Positions 9,520 through 17,995 of a stretch of DNA of 64,000 nt are shown here, one piece after another (positions within the stretch are counted from its first letter, which is position 1; every line of letters begins with the position of its first letter). Location: assembly GCF_032268605.1 (NCBI RefSeq), contig NZ_CP130318.1, forward strand, positions 1,085,001 through 1,149,000, given 5' to 3'. The notes beneath the pieces were generated by a model. That model did no database searches and had not been told where the DNA came from. It was given only the letters and a program-made list of their open reading frames with translations. The DNA comes from Paenibacillus aurantius (GTDB lineage Bacteria; Bacillota; Bacilli; Paenibacillales; NBRC-103111). Both the position numbers and the translations under genes were made by a program.

Positions 9520-10788
9520 CTATGCGCCCTTCTCCTCCTTCGGGCCAGACCCGTTGTCTGCCTCCAGGAGGCCCAGCTTCTTAGCGACCCACGGAGTGGT
9601 GCCGGCCTGGATAAGAAGGGTCAGAAGAATGGCCACAAACACGACGGCGGAGATCAGCTTCCCTTCGGCCAGTCCGGCCCCCGCCGCCATGCCGGCAAGA
9701 GCGGCGGCGATGACTCCGGTTTCCCGTGTCCAGAAGAAGAAGAGCACTTCGCTTCGGGACCAGCCGGCCCTGCGGTCCGGCAGGAGGCTTGCCAGGACGG
9801 TGACAGGCCGGGCAATGAGCATGAAGACCAAGACGACCAGAAGGGCCGGGAGCCCGTACTGCCGGAGGACGGAAAAGTCCACTTGGCTTCCGAGCAGGAT
9901 GAAGATCAGCATCCGAAGCTTCAGCCCGACGGCATCCATGAATTGATGGGCGGCGTGTTCTTCCTTCGGAAGGATCGTAAGCTTCAGCGACCCGGCGTTT
10001 CCGATCATAAGACCGGCCACGAATACGGCCATGAACCCGCTTGCGTGTACTTTCTCGGCCAGCAGGTAAGCCCCAAGAACGGTAATGACCACGACCATCG
10101 GGGTGAATTCCCGGAGCAGCCCGCGGTCGTTCTCCGAAATCAGGAAGGCGGCAATGCCTCCGGTAATGACCCCGACCACCATTCCGCCGAGCGCGAGCAG
10201 AAGAAACTCGCCGATAACCGCTCCTCCGCTAATCGCGCCCTCCGCCGTCAGCAGGCCGAAAACGACTGTGGCCATAATCGCTCCGGTCGCATCGGTAAAG
10301 GCGGATTCCGAAATGACGGTCTGGGCCACCCGGCGGCGGATGGGAAACTTCTGAAAGATGGGAACCAGGGCGGCGGGATCCGTCGAAGCGAGAATGGAGC
10401 CCAGCAGCAGAGCCGTCAGGAAAGACACCCCGAAGACATAATAAGCCGCGGCAGCCGCGATAAGGGCGGTGATCAGCACTCCCGTCACGGAAAGCAGGCT
10501 GATGGTTCTCCACACCTGCTTAAGAACGCTGAATTCGGTAATCATCCCCCCGTGAAAAATAATAAAGCAGGCCCCGAACAGCAGGATAAGCTGATTCACC
10601 GTAGAAGAGGCGGGAATGTCGACCGCTCCCAGAAGCGAGGGACCGAGCACAATGCCCGTCAGGATAAACACGACGACATCCGGCAGCCTGAGCTTCCCGG
10701 CCAGCTTGCCTCCGAGCGTTCCCACCAGAAAGATCACAAGAAGATAAGTTAAATAATGCTGCGCGGCCACGACACTTTCCGAATGCAT
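9520..10788 (-). CDS. Cation/proton antiporter (CPA family, NhaP-like)
   Basis: The 422-residue protein has about 12 membrane segments and no cytoplasmic regulatory tail. Typical features are the N-terminal LPDVVVFILTGIVLGPSLLG, the unwound-helix motif ILASTDPAALVPIF near residue 135, and SESAFTDATGAI near residue 160, where the acidic residues bind the ion in NhaP-type Na+/H+ exchangers. It probably expels Na+ or K+ in exchange for protons. GGAGG precedes the ATG. It is transcribed alone, convergent with the MOSC gene and divergent from moaA. Ion choice cannot be read from the sequence. Confidence 0.88.
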   Translation of the reverse strand: MHSESVVAAQHYLTYLLVIFLVGTLGGKLAGKLRLPDVVVFILTGIVLGPSLLGAVDIPASSTVNQLILLFGACFIIFHGGMITEFSVLKQVWRTISLLSVTGVLITALIAAAAAYYVFGVSFLTALLLGSILASTDPAALVPIFQKFPIRRRVAQTVISESAFTDATGAIMATVVFGLLTAEGAISGGAVIGEFLLLALGGMVVGVITGGIAAFLISENDRGLLREFTPMVVVITVLGAYLLAEKVHASGFMAVFVAGLMIGNAGSLKLTILPKEEHAAHQFMDAVGLKLRMLIFILLGSQVDFSVLRQYGLPALLVVLVFMLIARPVTVLASLLPDRRAGWSRSEVLFFFWTRETGVIAAALAGMAAGAGLAEGKLISAVVFVAILLTLLIQAGTTPWVAKKLGLLEADNGSGPKEEKGA

Positions 10789-11017
10789 ACAGAGGACCTC
10801 CAGAGGATGAATTCATGGATTCAAACTTGAAAAAGAGCCTGTCCGGCGACAGACTCCTTCCTACTCTTTCCCATTCCCATGCTATCCATTATAGGAAGCG
10901 CCTGCCGGGTGTGCAAGCCTGGCGGGCCGGCAATGGGATATATTTTGACGCGGGATTGTGTCATAATGGAAGCAGAGACAGTCCGCCCGGAAAGGGCGGC
11001 CGGCAGGGAGGGAACCC

Positions 11018-12022
11018 ATGCAGAATCAACTGATCGACAAATTCGGCCGGATCCACGATTACCTGCGGATATCGGTCACGGATAAATGCAACCTGCGTTG
11101 CGTATACTGCATGCCCGAGGAAGGAATGGAGTTCGAGCCGGATGAGCACCTGCTCCGGTTCGAGGAAATTCGAGAGGTGGTCCGGGTGCTTGCCGGCTAT
11201 GGGGTGCGCAAGCTGCGGCTGACCGGAGGGGAACCGCTTGTCCGCAAGGACCTTCCCCGGCTGGTAGGCATGCTCTCCTCTATTCCGGGCATTGAAGACA
11301 TAGCCCTCACGACGAACGGAATCTTTTTTGCGGGAAAGGCGGAGGCCTTGAAAGAAGCGGGGCTGACCCGGGTCAACCTGAGCTTGGACTCGCTTAGAGC
11401 CGACCGCTTCTCCGCCATCACACGAGGCGGAGACATCAGGAAAGTGCTGGACAGCCTTGATGCCGCGGAACGGCTCGGGCTCGGTCCCATCAAGATCAAT
11501 GTCGTGCTCATGAAAGGGATGAATGACGACGAAATCGGGGATTTCCTTCAGATGACCAGGGAACGGCCGGTTCAAGTGAGGTTCATCGAGTACATGCCGA
11601 TCGGACACGACGATGAAGGCTGGAAGAAGCGGTATTTGCCGCTTAGCACGGTGCTCGATTACTGCCGGGAGGCGGGCTGGACGGCTGAGCCGACGGGTGA
11701 GGTCTACGGCAACGGCCCTTCGCGCAATTACCGGATTGAGGGCGGGCAGGGCGGGTTCGGCCTCATTCACCCCGTCAGCGACCACTTCTGCGAGGCCTGC
11801 AACCGCCTGCGCTTGACCGCTGACGGCAATATCAAGCCATGCCTGTACTGGTCCGACGAATTTAACGTAAGGCGGTACATCGGCGACGACCGCGCCTTGG
11901 CGGAGCTTTTCTTCCGGGCACTCGACGTTAAGCCGCAAAATCATGAAATGGCCCAGGCTCTGATCAATCAGACGCCTTCCCATACCCCGACGGTTCGCCG
12001 CATGTCGCAAATCGGGGGATAA
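11018..12022 (+). CDS. moaA: GTP 3',8-cyclase MoaA (molybdenum cofactor synthesis)
   Basis: MoaA is a radical-SAM enzyme that turns GTP into 3',8-cyclo-dihydro-GTP, the first step to molybdopterin. The 334-residue protein carries the N-terminal SAM cluster CNLRCVYC (Cys24, 28, 31), the GGEP motif near residue 80, the C-terminal cluster CEACNRLRLTADGNIKPC (Cys258, 261, 275), and ends in the Gly-Gly tail RRMSQIGG needed for activity. AGGGAGG precedes ATG 11018. The other cofactor genes (moaC, moeA, mobA) are not nearby. The locus lies downstream of the Mo oxidoreductase and MOSC genes but is a separate transcript. Confidence 0.97.
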   Translation: MQNQLIDKFGRIHDYLRISVTDKCNLRCVYCMPEEGMEFEPDEHLLRFEEIREVVRVLAGYGVRKLRLTGGEPLVRKDLPRLVGMLSSIPGIEDIALTTNGIFFAGKAEALKEAGLTRVNLSLDSLRADRFSAITRGGDIRKVLDSLDAAERLGLGPIKINVVLMKGMNDDEIGDFLQMTRERPVQVRFIEYMPIGHDDEGWKKRYLPLSTVLDYCREAGWTAEPTGEVYGNGPSRNYRIEGGQGGFGLIHPVSDHFCEACNRLRLTADGNIKPCLYWSDEFNVRRYIGDDRALAELFFRALDVKPQNHEMAQALINQTPSHTPTVRRMSQIGG

Positions 12023-12043
12023 CGGAAAGGGTACACAGCTAAG

Positions 12044-12072
12044 AAAAGAGCGCCCCGAAGGCGCTCTTTTTG
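12044..12072 (+). terminator. Rho-independent terminator of moaA
   Basis: The stem GAGCGCC / GGCGCTC with a short CCGAA loop is flanked by A residues and followed by five T residues. Confidence 0.9.
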
Positions 12073-12134
12073 GTATGTAAGAAAGAATAAATAACGACAA
12101 GGATGGCGAAAAGCTCCTATGCTTGTCCGCTTGT

Positions 12135-12902
12135 CTAAAAGACGGAACCGCCGAACAGGAACCGGTACTCCCAATGGTTTTTGCCAATAGTCGTAATCTT
12201 CACGCCCCCCGACTCCTTCGAGTAGGTTTGGAGGATCTTGCCGTTGCCGAGGTACAGGCCGACGTGGGTAATGCCTTGACTGGATTTGTTGACTCCGGAA
12301 TAGGCGGAGGCGCCGGTTCCCTTGTAGCTCATGAAGAACATGAGATCCCCCCGCTTCAGCTTGGTCCAGTCGGTCGTGGTCTTGCCGACCGCCTTAACGA
12401 AGCTTCCTTGGCCGCTCGCTCCGTAAGGCAGCTTGATCCCCGTCTGCTTCAGGTAAATCCAGCGCACGAAGTCGGAGCAGTCGAACGTGGTGTCCGTGCT
12501 TCGGTCCGAGCCCCACTGGTACGGCGTACCAAGGTACTTCATGCCGTAGGCGATGACCTTCTCTATAGTAGCCTCGCGGGCCGTACCGGCTGAGGTGGAA
12601 CCCGTCGAAGAAGAAGCGGAGGAGAGCGTCAAGTATTTGGACGAGGTGGAAACATACCCGATCTGTCCTTTGCTGTCCTTTACGCGGTACCAGGCAGAAT
12701 TGGTCTTCTCCAGGATAGTCAGCGATTCCCCGATAGGGAGCATGCGAATAATGTTGCTGCTGAGAGCAGGCTGTGTCCGGAAGTTAACCCCATAGACGAC
12801 TTTGGCCGTTTGCACGGTGGAAGAGGCCGCAGAGGCGGAAGGGGGAGCCAGGCTCAGAAACAGGGCGGCGGAAAGCAGGACGGCAGGAATGGTCTTCTTC
12901 AT
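12135..12902 (-). CDS. Secreted SH3 + NlpC/P60 cell-wall hydrolase
   Basis: The 255-residue precursor has a Sec signal peptide (MKKTIPAVLLSAALFLSL..., cleavage near ASA|ASS at 25), a bacterial SH3 domain (about 34-92: GVNFRTQPALSSN...IGYVSTSSKYL) that binds wall, a Ser/Thr linker, and an NlpC/P60 domain (about 111-255). Catalytic Cys142 is in FDCSDFVRW and His213 in ITHVGLYLGNG. Such enzymes cut D-Glu-meso-DAP bonds in peptidoglycan. The frame is open further upstream, but the start at 12902 begins the signal peptide and has GGAGGG, if somewhat far, before it. It is monocistronic. Confidence 0.92.
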   Translation of the reverse strand: MKKTIPAVLLSAALFLSLAPPSASAASSTVQTAKVVYGVNFRTQPALSSNIIRMLPIGESLTILEKTNSAWYRVKDSKGQIGYVSTSSKYLTLSSASSSTGSTSAGTAREATIEKVIAYGMKYLGTPYQWGSDRSTDTTFDCSDFVRWIYLKQTGIKLPYGASGQGSFVKAVGKTTTDWTKLKRGDLMFFMSYKGTGASAYSGVNKSSQGITHVGLYLGNGKILQTYSKESGGVKITTIGKNHWEYRFLFGGSVF

Positions 12903-13056
12903 GCTAATCGATAATCCCTCCAGTTTCATGTTTATCCATGGAATGTCCAGTAAAGCGTTTACCTTACCAGCAGATAAGCCCAGAATACCATAGCGGCCGG
13001 GAGGTTTTTTAGTAGTAAATGTTACCAATAGGAGGCAAGAAAGAGGGGACCGGCCA

Positions 13057-13090
13057 CAAAAAAAGAAGCGGGCTCGGGTACCCGCTTCTG
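13057..13090 (-). terminator. Terminator of the His-rich repeat protein gene
   Basis: Read on the minus strand, the stem AGAAGCGGG / CCCGCTTCT is followed by seven T residues. Confidence 0.87.
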
Positions 13091-13171
13091 AAAAATCTAT
13101 CGTTTTATGGGAGAGAAGATTCTAGCATGCCGGTTATCGCAGGAGGAAGGAAACCTTCCAGCTAGATAAAA

Positions 13172-14761
13172 TCAGTGGTTCATGTCCATCGCTTTGGTTA
13201 GGGTAACGGACCGGTCGCTGTTGTTCCACTGCACATCCCAACCGAGAAGCTCGGCGATAAAGCGGACCGGCACCGACGTTCTGCCTCCGTGAAGCATGAC
13301 CGGAGAGCCGATTTCTTTACGCATGCCGTTCACTTCCATGTAGTTCTTGCCAATCCAGAACGTGAGCGTATCGCTGCCTGCTTTGATCCAGGCCGTCTGG
13401 GTGTTGTTATCCCAAGTGACCTCAGCGCCCAGGCCTTCCGCCAGGTATCGGATCGGAATGAACGTGGACTCGTGATAAAGGAAAGGCGTCGTGTCCATGT
13501 ACGTAACGGCGTTATTGATTCTAAACTCTCCGCTGTTGAGCTTCATCCAAACGGTCGTTTTCGCCATATCCGCCGGACCGTGGAATTTGTCGGGGAATTG
13601 GCCGACGATTCCGGCGGAAAGGGCGTCGCCTGTCAGGAACATATGGGCATAGGCGGTGCGAATATCTCCGTAAGCTGCGTCATAGTTCTTGTTCACGTAA
13701 GTGTCGAATGCCATAAGGAGATGGTTGATGTGCATTTTCAGGCCGTCGGCAATGGCGTCGGCTTTGAAATAAGCCGGGTTGGCCTTGGCGAAGAAGTCGG
13801 CCTGCTCGAAGCGGTATTTCTCCAGGTTGGCGACCGCCGCTTGACGTCCCTTCTCATCCTTGACAGCCGTTGCTTTAACATAATCCACGAAATAGCCGAT
13901 GTGGGAGGACCAGATGGTCTTGAACGCTTCTCCGGCTTCTTTGCCGTAAACGGAAGCGACGGCAGCGGTCAGATCGTCGGTGTTCTCACCTAAGGCGCCT
14001 GCTGCATTCGGGAAGTCAGCCGCTCCGCTGATGCCCTTCTGCATGGCCAGAATCGCCAGGTTAGCATGCTCCCCGAGGAGACGTCCCAGAGCGGAACGCA
14101 GATCGGAGGCCGGATTGGCTTGGCCCATGGACGGGAACTTATCCGGGAATTGAGCGGCGATTCCCCCGGCCAGCGCATCGGCCGTTAGGAACATATGGGC
14201 GTATGCCGTGCGCAGATCCTTGTAGGTATTGGCGTAGTCTTTGTTCACGTAGCTGTCAAACGCCATCAGCAGATGGTTGATGTGCATTTTCAGGCCGTCG
14301 GCGATGGCGTCGGCTTTAAAGTATGCCGGGTTGGCCTTGGCAAAAAAGTCGGCCTGTTCGAAACGGTACTTCTCCAGGTTGGCGACCGCCGCTTGACGTC
14401 CCTTCTCATCCTTGGCAGCCGTTGCTTTGACATAATCCACGAAATAGCCGATGTGCGAGGACCAGATCGCTTTGAACGCGTCCCCCGCCTCCTTGCCGTA
14501 AACGGAAGCGACGGCGGCGGTCAAATCGTCCGTGTTCTTGTTCAGGGCACCGGCGGCGCTGTTGAAGTCGGGAGCCCCGTCATACCCCTTCTGCATGGCT
14601 GCAATAGCGAGGAAGGCATGCTCGCCTAGCAGCTGACCCAGGGCCGCTCTAAGGTCAGCAGCCGGTCCCGTTGTGGCGGGCGTGTGGGCGCTTGCGGCTG
14701 CCGGGAGAAGGATGGAGAAGCACAGCAACAGAAGAGCGAGCTTGGATTTCAATAATCTCAT
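13172..14761 (-). CDS. Secreted protein: two His-rich helical repeats plus CuAO-N domain
   Basis: The 529-residue precursor starts with a signal peptide (cleavage near ASA|HTP, 25). Residues 36-209 and 220-393 are near-identical helical repeats with a 184-residue period. Each holds five conserved histidines (48, 103, 160, 163, 189 in the first; 232, 287, 344, 347, 373 in the second) in GEHA, SSHIGYFVDY, KMHINHLL and AYAHMFL. Residues about 403-525 form a copper amine oxidase N-terminal-like domain, which in Paenibacillus is an extracellular wall- or matrix-related module. The repeat has the look of a metal- or heme-binding four-helix bundle, but I do not recognise a named family. AAGGAG precedes the ATG. 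It is divergent from the ECF sigma gene. Confidence 0.85.
   Translation of the reverse strand: MRLLKSKLALLLLCFSILLPAAASAHTPATTGPAADLRAALGQLLGEHAFLAIAAMQKGYDGAPDFNSAAGALNKNTDDLTAAVASVYGKEAGDAFKAIWSSHIGYFVDYVKATAAKDEKGRQAAVANLEKYRFEQADFFAKANPAYFKADAIADGLKMHINHLLMAFDSYVNKDYANTYKDLRTAYAHMFLTADALAGGIAAQFPDKFPSMGQANPASDLRSALGRLLGEHANLAILAMQKGISGAADFPNAAGALGENTDDLTAAVASVYGKEAGEAFKTIWSSHIGYFVDYVKATAVKDEKGRQAAVANLEKYRFEQADFFAKANPAYFKADAIADGLKMHINHLLMAFDTYVNKNYDAAYGDIRTAYAHMFLTGDALSAGIVGQFPDKFHGPADMAKTTVWMKLNSGEFRINNAVTYMDTTPFLYHESTFIPIRYLAEGLGAEVTWDNNTQTAWIKAGSDTLTFWIGKNYMEVNGMRKEIGSPVMLHGGRTSVPVRFIAELLGWDVQWNNSDRSVTLTKAMDMNH
13583..14104 (-). repeat. Internal coding repeat, copy 2
   Basis: This encodes residues 220-393 of the His-rich protein. 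Long blocks are almost identical in DNA to copy 1 at 14135-14656 (offset 552 bp), for example the segments encoding KDEKGRQAAVANLEKYRFEQ. Synonymous differences are few, which points to recent duplication or gene conversion. Confidence 0.9.
14135..14656 (-). repeat. Internal coding repeat, copy 1
   Basis: This encodes residues 36-209 of the His-rich protein and pairs with the copy at 13583-14104. Confidence 0.9.
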
Positions 14762-14976
14762 GGTTTTGTCACTCCTTAGGAATAGTAAAGTTTAGGTCGC
14801 CTGCGCAAGCGGTTCTATTCCCTGTAACGGCGGGAAGGCCATGTTGGATCACTTTGCTTAAATAATTTTTTTCTACTATTCTATAAGAGGTGTGAATCTT
14901 CAGAAGAAAAGGAATCCAAGATGGGCGCGGATCCGAATACTTTACATAGAGGGAATGGGGAAAGGGGCGTTTGAAC
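14762..14976. promoter_or_regulatory. Divergent promoter region of the repeat protein and ECF sigma genes
   Basis: This 210-base gap drives two divergent genes. TACTATTC followed by AAG occurs once on each strand: plus strand TACTATTCTATAAG near 14873-14886, minus strand TACTATTCCTAAG near 14777-14789. The minus copy abuts the ribosome binding site. The pair could mark shared control by the sigma factor, but exact promoter elements cannot be fixed by eye. Confidence 0.35.
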
Positions 14977-15558
14977 TTGAACGTACCGAACGATGACAAG
15001 CACTTGATGCATCTCGTGGCCAAACGGGATGCCGCGGCCCTCGAGGTTCTGTATGACCGTTATGAACGGCTGATTTATTCCTTTGCCTTCCGGATGGTTC
15101 GGGATGCCATGGCGGCAGAGGAAGTCGTTCAGGAATTGTTTATGAAGCTGTGGAATCACGCGGAGCGCTTCGATGCTTCGAGCGGGAGGCTGTCCACCTG
15201 GCTGTGTGCCATTACAAGAAATATAGCGATTGATCTGCTTCGCAAAAAACAGTCCCGCATTCCATTTCAGCCGGCGGAGCCGGAGAAGTGGGCGATTATT
15301 CCCGATCCTACCAGGGCTACGGAGGAGCAGGTGGAATGGAAGCTGATCGGGGAACAGGTCCGCGGGGCATTAAACGAATTGAACCATGACCAGAGACAGG
15401 TGGTGGAGCTGATTTATTTCCAGGGCTATACCCAGCAGGAGGTCGCCGACCAAACCTCGCTGCCGCTAGGGACGGTCAAAAGCCGGGTGAGGCTCGCGAT
15501 GAAGCATCTACAGCAGCGGCTTTCCAGCCTGGAAGTTAGGGGGAGTGTACATGAGTGA
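14977..15558 (+). CDS. ECF RNA polymerase sigma factor (SigK/RskA-type)
   Basis: The protein, about 193 residues, has sigma-70 region 2 (about 20-90: LYDRYERLIYSFAFRMV...AAEEVVQELFMKLW) and region 4 (about 135-185: LNHDQRQVVELIYFQGYTQQEVADQTSLPLGTVKSR). It should direct RNA polymerase to a small stress regulon once freed from the anti-sigma factor encoded next. I prefer TTG 14977, nine bases after AAAGGGG; TTG 14971 in the same frame is closer to the site. Its end overlaps the anti-sigma start by eight bases. The divergent secreted repeat protein is a likely target. Confidence 0.93.
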   Translation: MNVPNDDKHLMHLVAKRDAAALEVLYDRYERLIYSFAFRMVRDAMAAEEVVQELFMKLWNHAERFDASSGRLSTWLCAITRNIAIDLLRKKQSRIPFQPAEPEKWAIIPDPTRATEEQVEWKLIGEQVRGALNELNHDQRQVVELIYFQGYTQQEVADQTSLPLGTVKSRVRLAMKHLQQRLSSLEVRGSVHE

Positions 15559-16678
15559 TCACAAGGAAACCTTGTGCGATTGGGCGGAGCTCTATGTGTT
15601 GGATGCACTCTCCGCCGAAGAAAGAGAGCCCTACGAGAAGCATCTGGCCATCTGCGCCACATGCCGAAGCCGGGTGGAGGAATTCGCCCGGATTACGGAG
15701 GTGCTTCCGCTGACCTCGGAAGCTGTTGAGCCTCCCTCCGGCATGAAGGAGCGCATTTTGTCGCGCGTCCTTGGAAGTGATGCGGGATTGCAAAACCGTC
15801 AAGACGGGGGAGAAAGCGGGCAGGGGCTCCAGCCCGGACCGGCAGAGACCGAAGTGCGTGCCGGCGGGCCGGCCGGAAGCGGAAGCGGAAGCGGAAGCGG
15901 AGCCGATGCCGCACCGGGAGCGGAGCGGTCAAGCCGGGAGAGCGGAGCGGTCCCTGCGTCTGCCGCCGCGGAGCGGGAACGCGTGATGGCGAGGCAGAGG
16001 GCGGAGGCGCAGGCCCGGGCCGAAGCGCGGAGCCGGGGAGCCGCGGAGGCGGTCACGGCTGAAGGGCCGGCCGGCGACGCCCAGCGGGCGAAGGAGGCGG
16101 CCCTGGCGAAGCAGCGGGCGGAGTCGCAGCGGCGCGCGGAGGAGCGGGCGCGGCTGGCGCCGCCGAAGCCTCCGGCTTCGCGCCGCCGCGAAGGCGAGCC
16201 GGGCCACGGCTGGCGCTGGGTGTCCGCCGGGCTCGCCGCCGCCCTCGTGGGGCTCGGCGTGTACACGGCCGGGCTCCGCGGCGACGTCGAGCGGCTGAGC
16301 GGGCAGCTCGCCTCCGAGAACGGCCCGGTGCAGGGCCTTAAAGTCAATGAGGCGGTGACGCTGAACCCGGCGGCGAAGGACATCGTCGCCCAAGGACTCG
16401 CCACCATCGTCATTGACGACAAAGGCACGCACCTGGTCGTGCAGGCGGAGAAGCTGCCCGAGCTGAAGGGCAGCGAGGCGTTCCAGGTTTGGCTCATCAA
16501 AGGCGATGATAAGTACAGCGCGGGCACCTTCCTGCCGTATGACGGCAAGGGGGCCATGTATTACACCTTCGAGCCGAAGGGCTACGACACGGTGGCCATC
16601 ACGCTGGAGCCGGACGCCGTAGGGGATCAGCCGCGCGGTAAGCTCGTGCTGGCGGCTCCCCTTAAGGCGGGAGGGTAG
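15551..16678 (+). CDS. RskA-type membrane anti-sigma factor with enlarged linker
   Basis: The 375-residue protein begins with a zinc-binding anti-sigma domain (His31-X3-Cys35-X2-Cys38 in KHLAICATC), has one membrane helix near 224-241 (WVSAGLAAALVGLGVY), and ends with an RskA extracellular domain (about 265-375, EAFQVWLIKGDDKYSAGTF). Typical members are 230-280 residues. The extra length is a cytoplasmic linker of about 140 residues that is very rich in Ala, Glu, Arg and Gly, with a GSGSGSGSG tract and a likely charged coiled coil around 140-205. The start overlaps the sigma gene end (ATGAGTGA), giving coupled synthesis. Confidence 0.9.
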   Translation: MSDHKETLCDWAELYVLDALSAEEREPYEKHLAICATCRSRVEEFARITEVLPLTSEAVEPPSGMKERILSRVLGSDAGLQNRQDGGESGQGLQPGPAETEVRAGGPAGSGSGSGSGADAAPGAERSSRESGAVPASAAAERERVMARQRAEAQARAEARSRGAAEAVTAEGPAGDAQRAKEAALAKQRAESQRRAEERARLAPPKPPASRRREGEPGHGWRWVSAGLAAALVGLGVYTAGLRGDVERLSGQLASENGPVQGLKVNEAVTLNPAAKDIVAQGLATIVIDDKGTHLVVQAEKLPELKGSEAFQVWLIKGDDKYSAGTFLPYDGKGAMYYTFEPKGYDTVAITLEPDAVGDQPRGKLVLAAPLKAGG

Positions 16679-16732
16679 GTCAACCGCCGCAAAGGCCGCA
16701 AGCCAAATTCCATCGAGAAAGGAACGAAGGAT

Positions 16733-17938
16733 ATGAACGGAATCCAGCCCATGAGGCGGGAGGATTACGAGAGAAGCATTCGCTTGTCCGAGTTTGCCTT
16801 TCAATACGAGTTCACCGAGGAAGAAAGGGCGGCCCGGATGGCCAAAATCAAGCCGGAGGAGCATTACGGCTACTATATAGACGGGACGCTGGCGGCCAAG
16901 CTGATGCTCATGCCCATGCAGGTATGGCTTCACGGGCGGAAGTTCGATATGGGCGGAATCGCCGGTGTCGCGACCTGGCCCGAATACCGCCGGCGCGGCA
17001 TGGTTGGGCAGCTGCTGCAGCATGCCCTGGAGGTGATGAAGGAGGAGGGCCGGACGCTTTCCTTCCTCCATCCGTTCTCCTTCGGGTTTTACCGCCGCTA
17101 CGGCTGGGAAACCTATGTGGACTACCGCAAGTACGAGCTAACGGCGGAGAATCTCCCCCGCTATCCCGTGCAGGAAGGCCGAGTTGAGGCCACGGCCGAT
17201 TGGGAGCTTCTGAACGGCTTGTACGAGGCTTATGCCAGCCGGTATAACGGCACGTTGGTGCGAACGGAGGAGTGGTGGCAGGACCGCATTTTCCGCTTCA
17301 AAAAAGGCCGTTCGGTCGTTTGCCGCAATCCGTCGGGAGAGCCCGAAGGGTATATGATCTACCAGGTCAAGAACAAGGAAATGCAAATTCACGAATTCGT
17401 TTATTTGACCGAGCAGGCCCGCCGAAGTCTGTGGAAATTTACGTCGGATCATGATTCGATGGCCGAGCTGTTTAAGATGACCGCACCCGGGGACGATGCG
17501 CTGCCTTTCCTGCTCGAAGACCCGCGGATCAAACAGGAAACGGTCCCTTATTTCATGGCCCGCATCGTGGATGCGGCCCTTTTCCTGGAGCAGTATCCCT
17601 TCACGGCGGGAGAAGGTAAGAGGGAGTTCGTCCTTCATCTCGAGGATTTGCAGGCCGGGTGGAACCGGGGCTCCTACCGCGTGGCCGTGGATGAAGAGGG
17701 CCGGGCGAGCGTTCAGCGTATCGAAAGCTCTCCGACGGACGACCATCACCGGGAAGGGACGGAAGCGGCTCCGGCAGGTCTGGCCTGTGATATCCAGACG
17801 CTGGCCGCCGTGCTGATCGGCTATAAGAGACCGGGCTTTCTTCAGAGAACCGGCCGGCTTCAAGGAGACGATCAAGCGGTAAACCTGCTGGAATCCCTTG
17901 TTCCAGCCAGGCAGACTTACCTGCTGGATTTCTTCTAA
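16733..17938 (+). CDS. Eis-like GNAT N-acetyltransferase
   Basis: The 401-residue protein matches the three-part Eis family: an N-terminal GNAT fold with the acetyl-CoA loop YRRRGMVGQLL near residue 84, a second degenerate GNAT domain, and a C-terminal sterol-carrier-like domain (from about 290, with FVLHLEDLQAGWNRGSY). Family members acetylate amines, in mycobacteria aminoglycosides; the natural substrate here is unknown. The protein ends YLLDFF, giving the free C-terminal carboxylate used as base in Eis. GAAAGGAACGAAGG precedes the ATG. Confidence 0.88.
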   Translation: MNGIQPMRREDYERSIRLSEFAFQYEFTEEERAARMAKIKPEEHYGYYIDGTLAAKLMLMPMQVWLHGRKFDMGGIAGVATWPEYRRRGMVGQLLQHALEVMKEEGRTLSFLHPFSFGFYRRYGWETYVDYRKYELTAENLPRYPVQEGRVEATADWELLNGLYEAYASRYNGTLVRTEEWWQDRIFRFKKGRSVVCRNPSGEPEGYMIYQVKNKEMQIHEFVYLTEQARRSLWKFTSDHDSMAELFKMTAPGDDALPFLLEDPRIKQETVPYFMARIVDAALFLEQYPFTAGEGKREFVLHLEDLQAGWNRGSYRVAVDEEGRASVQRIESSPTDDHHREGTEAAPAGLACDIQTLAAVLIGYKRPGFLQRTGRLQGDDQAVNLLESLVPARQTYLLDFF

Positions 17939-17995
17939 TGCCGGCTGCTGCCCGTTTGGGCAGAATCGATTACGACCTGACAAGGAGGGAGCGGT

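Noticed and set aside
10939-10967. moaA promoter from TTGACG and CATAAT
   Set aside because: The two elements are only 11 bases apart, too close for a sigma-A promoter.
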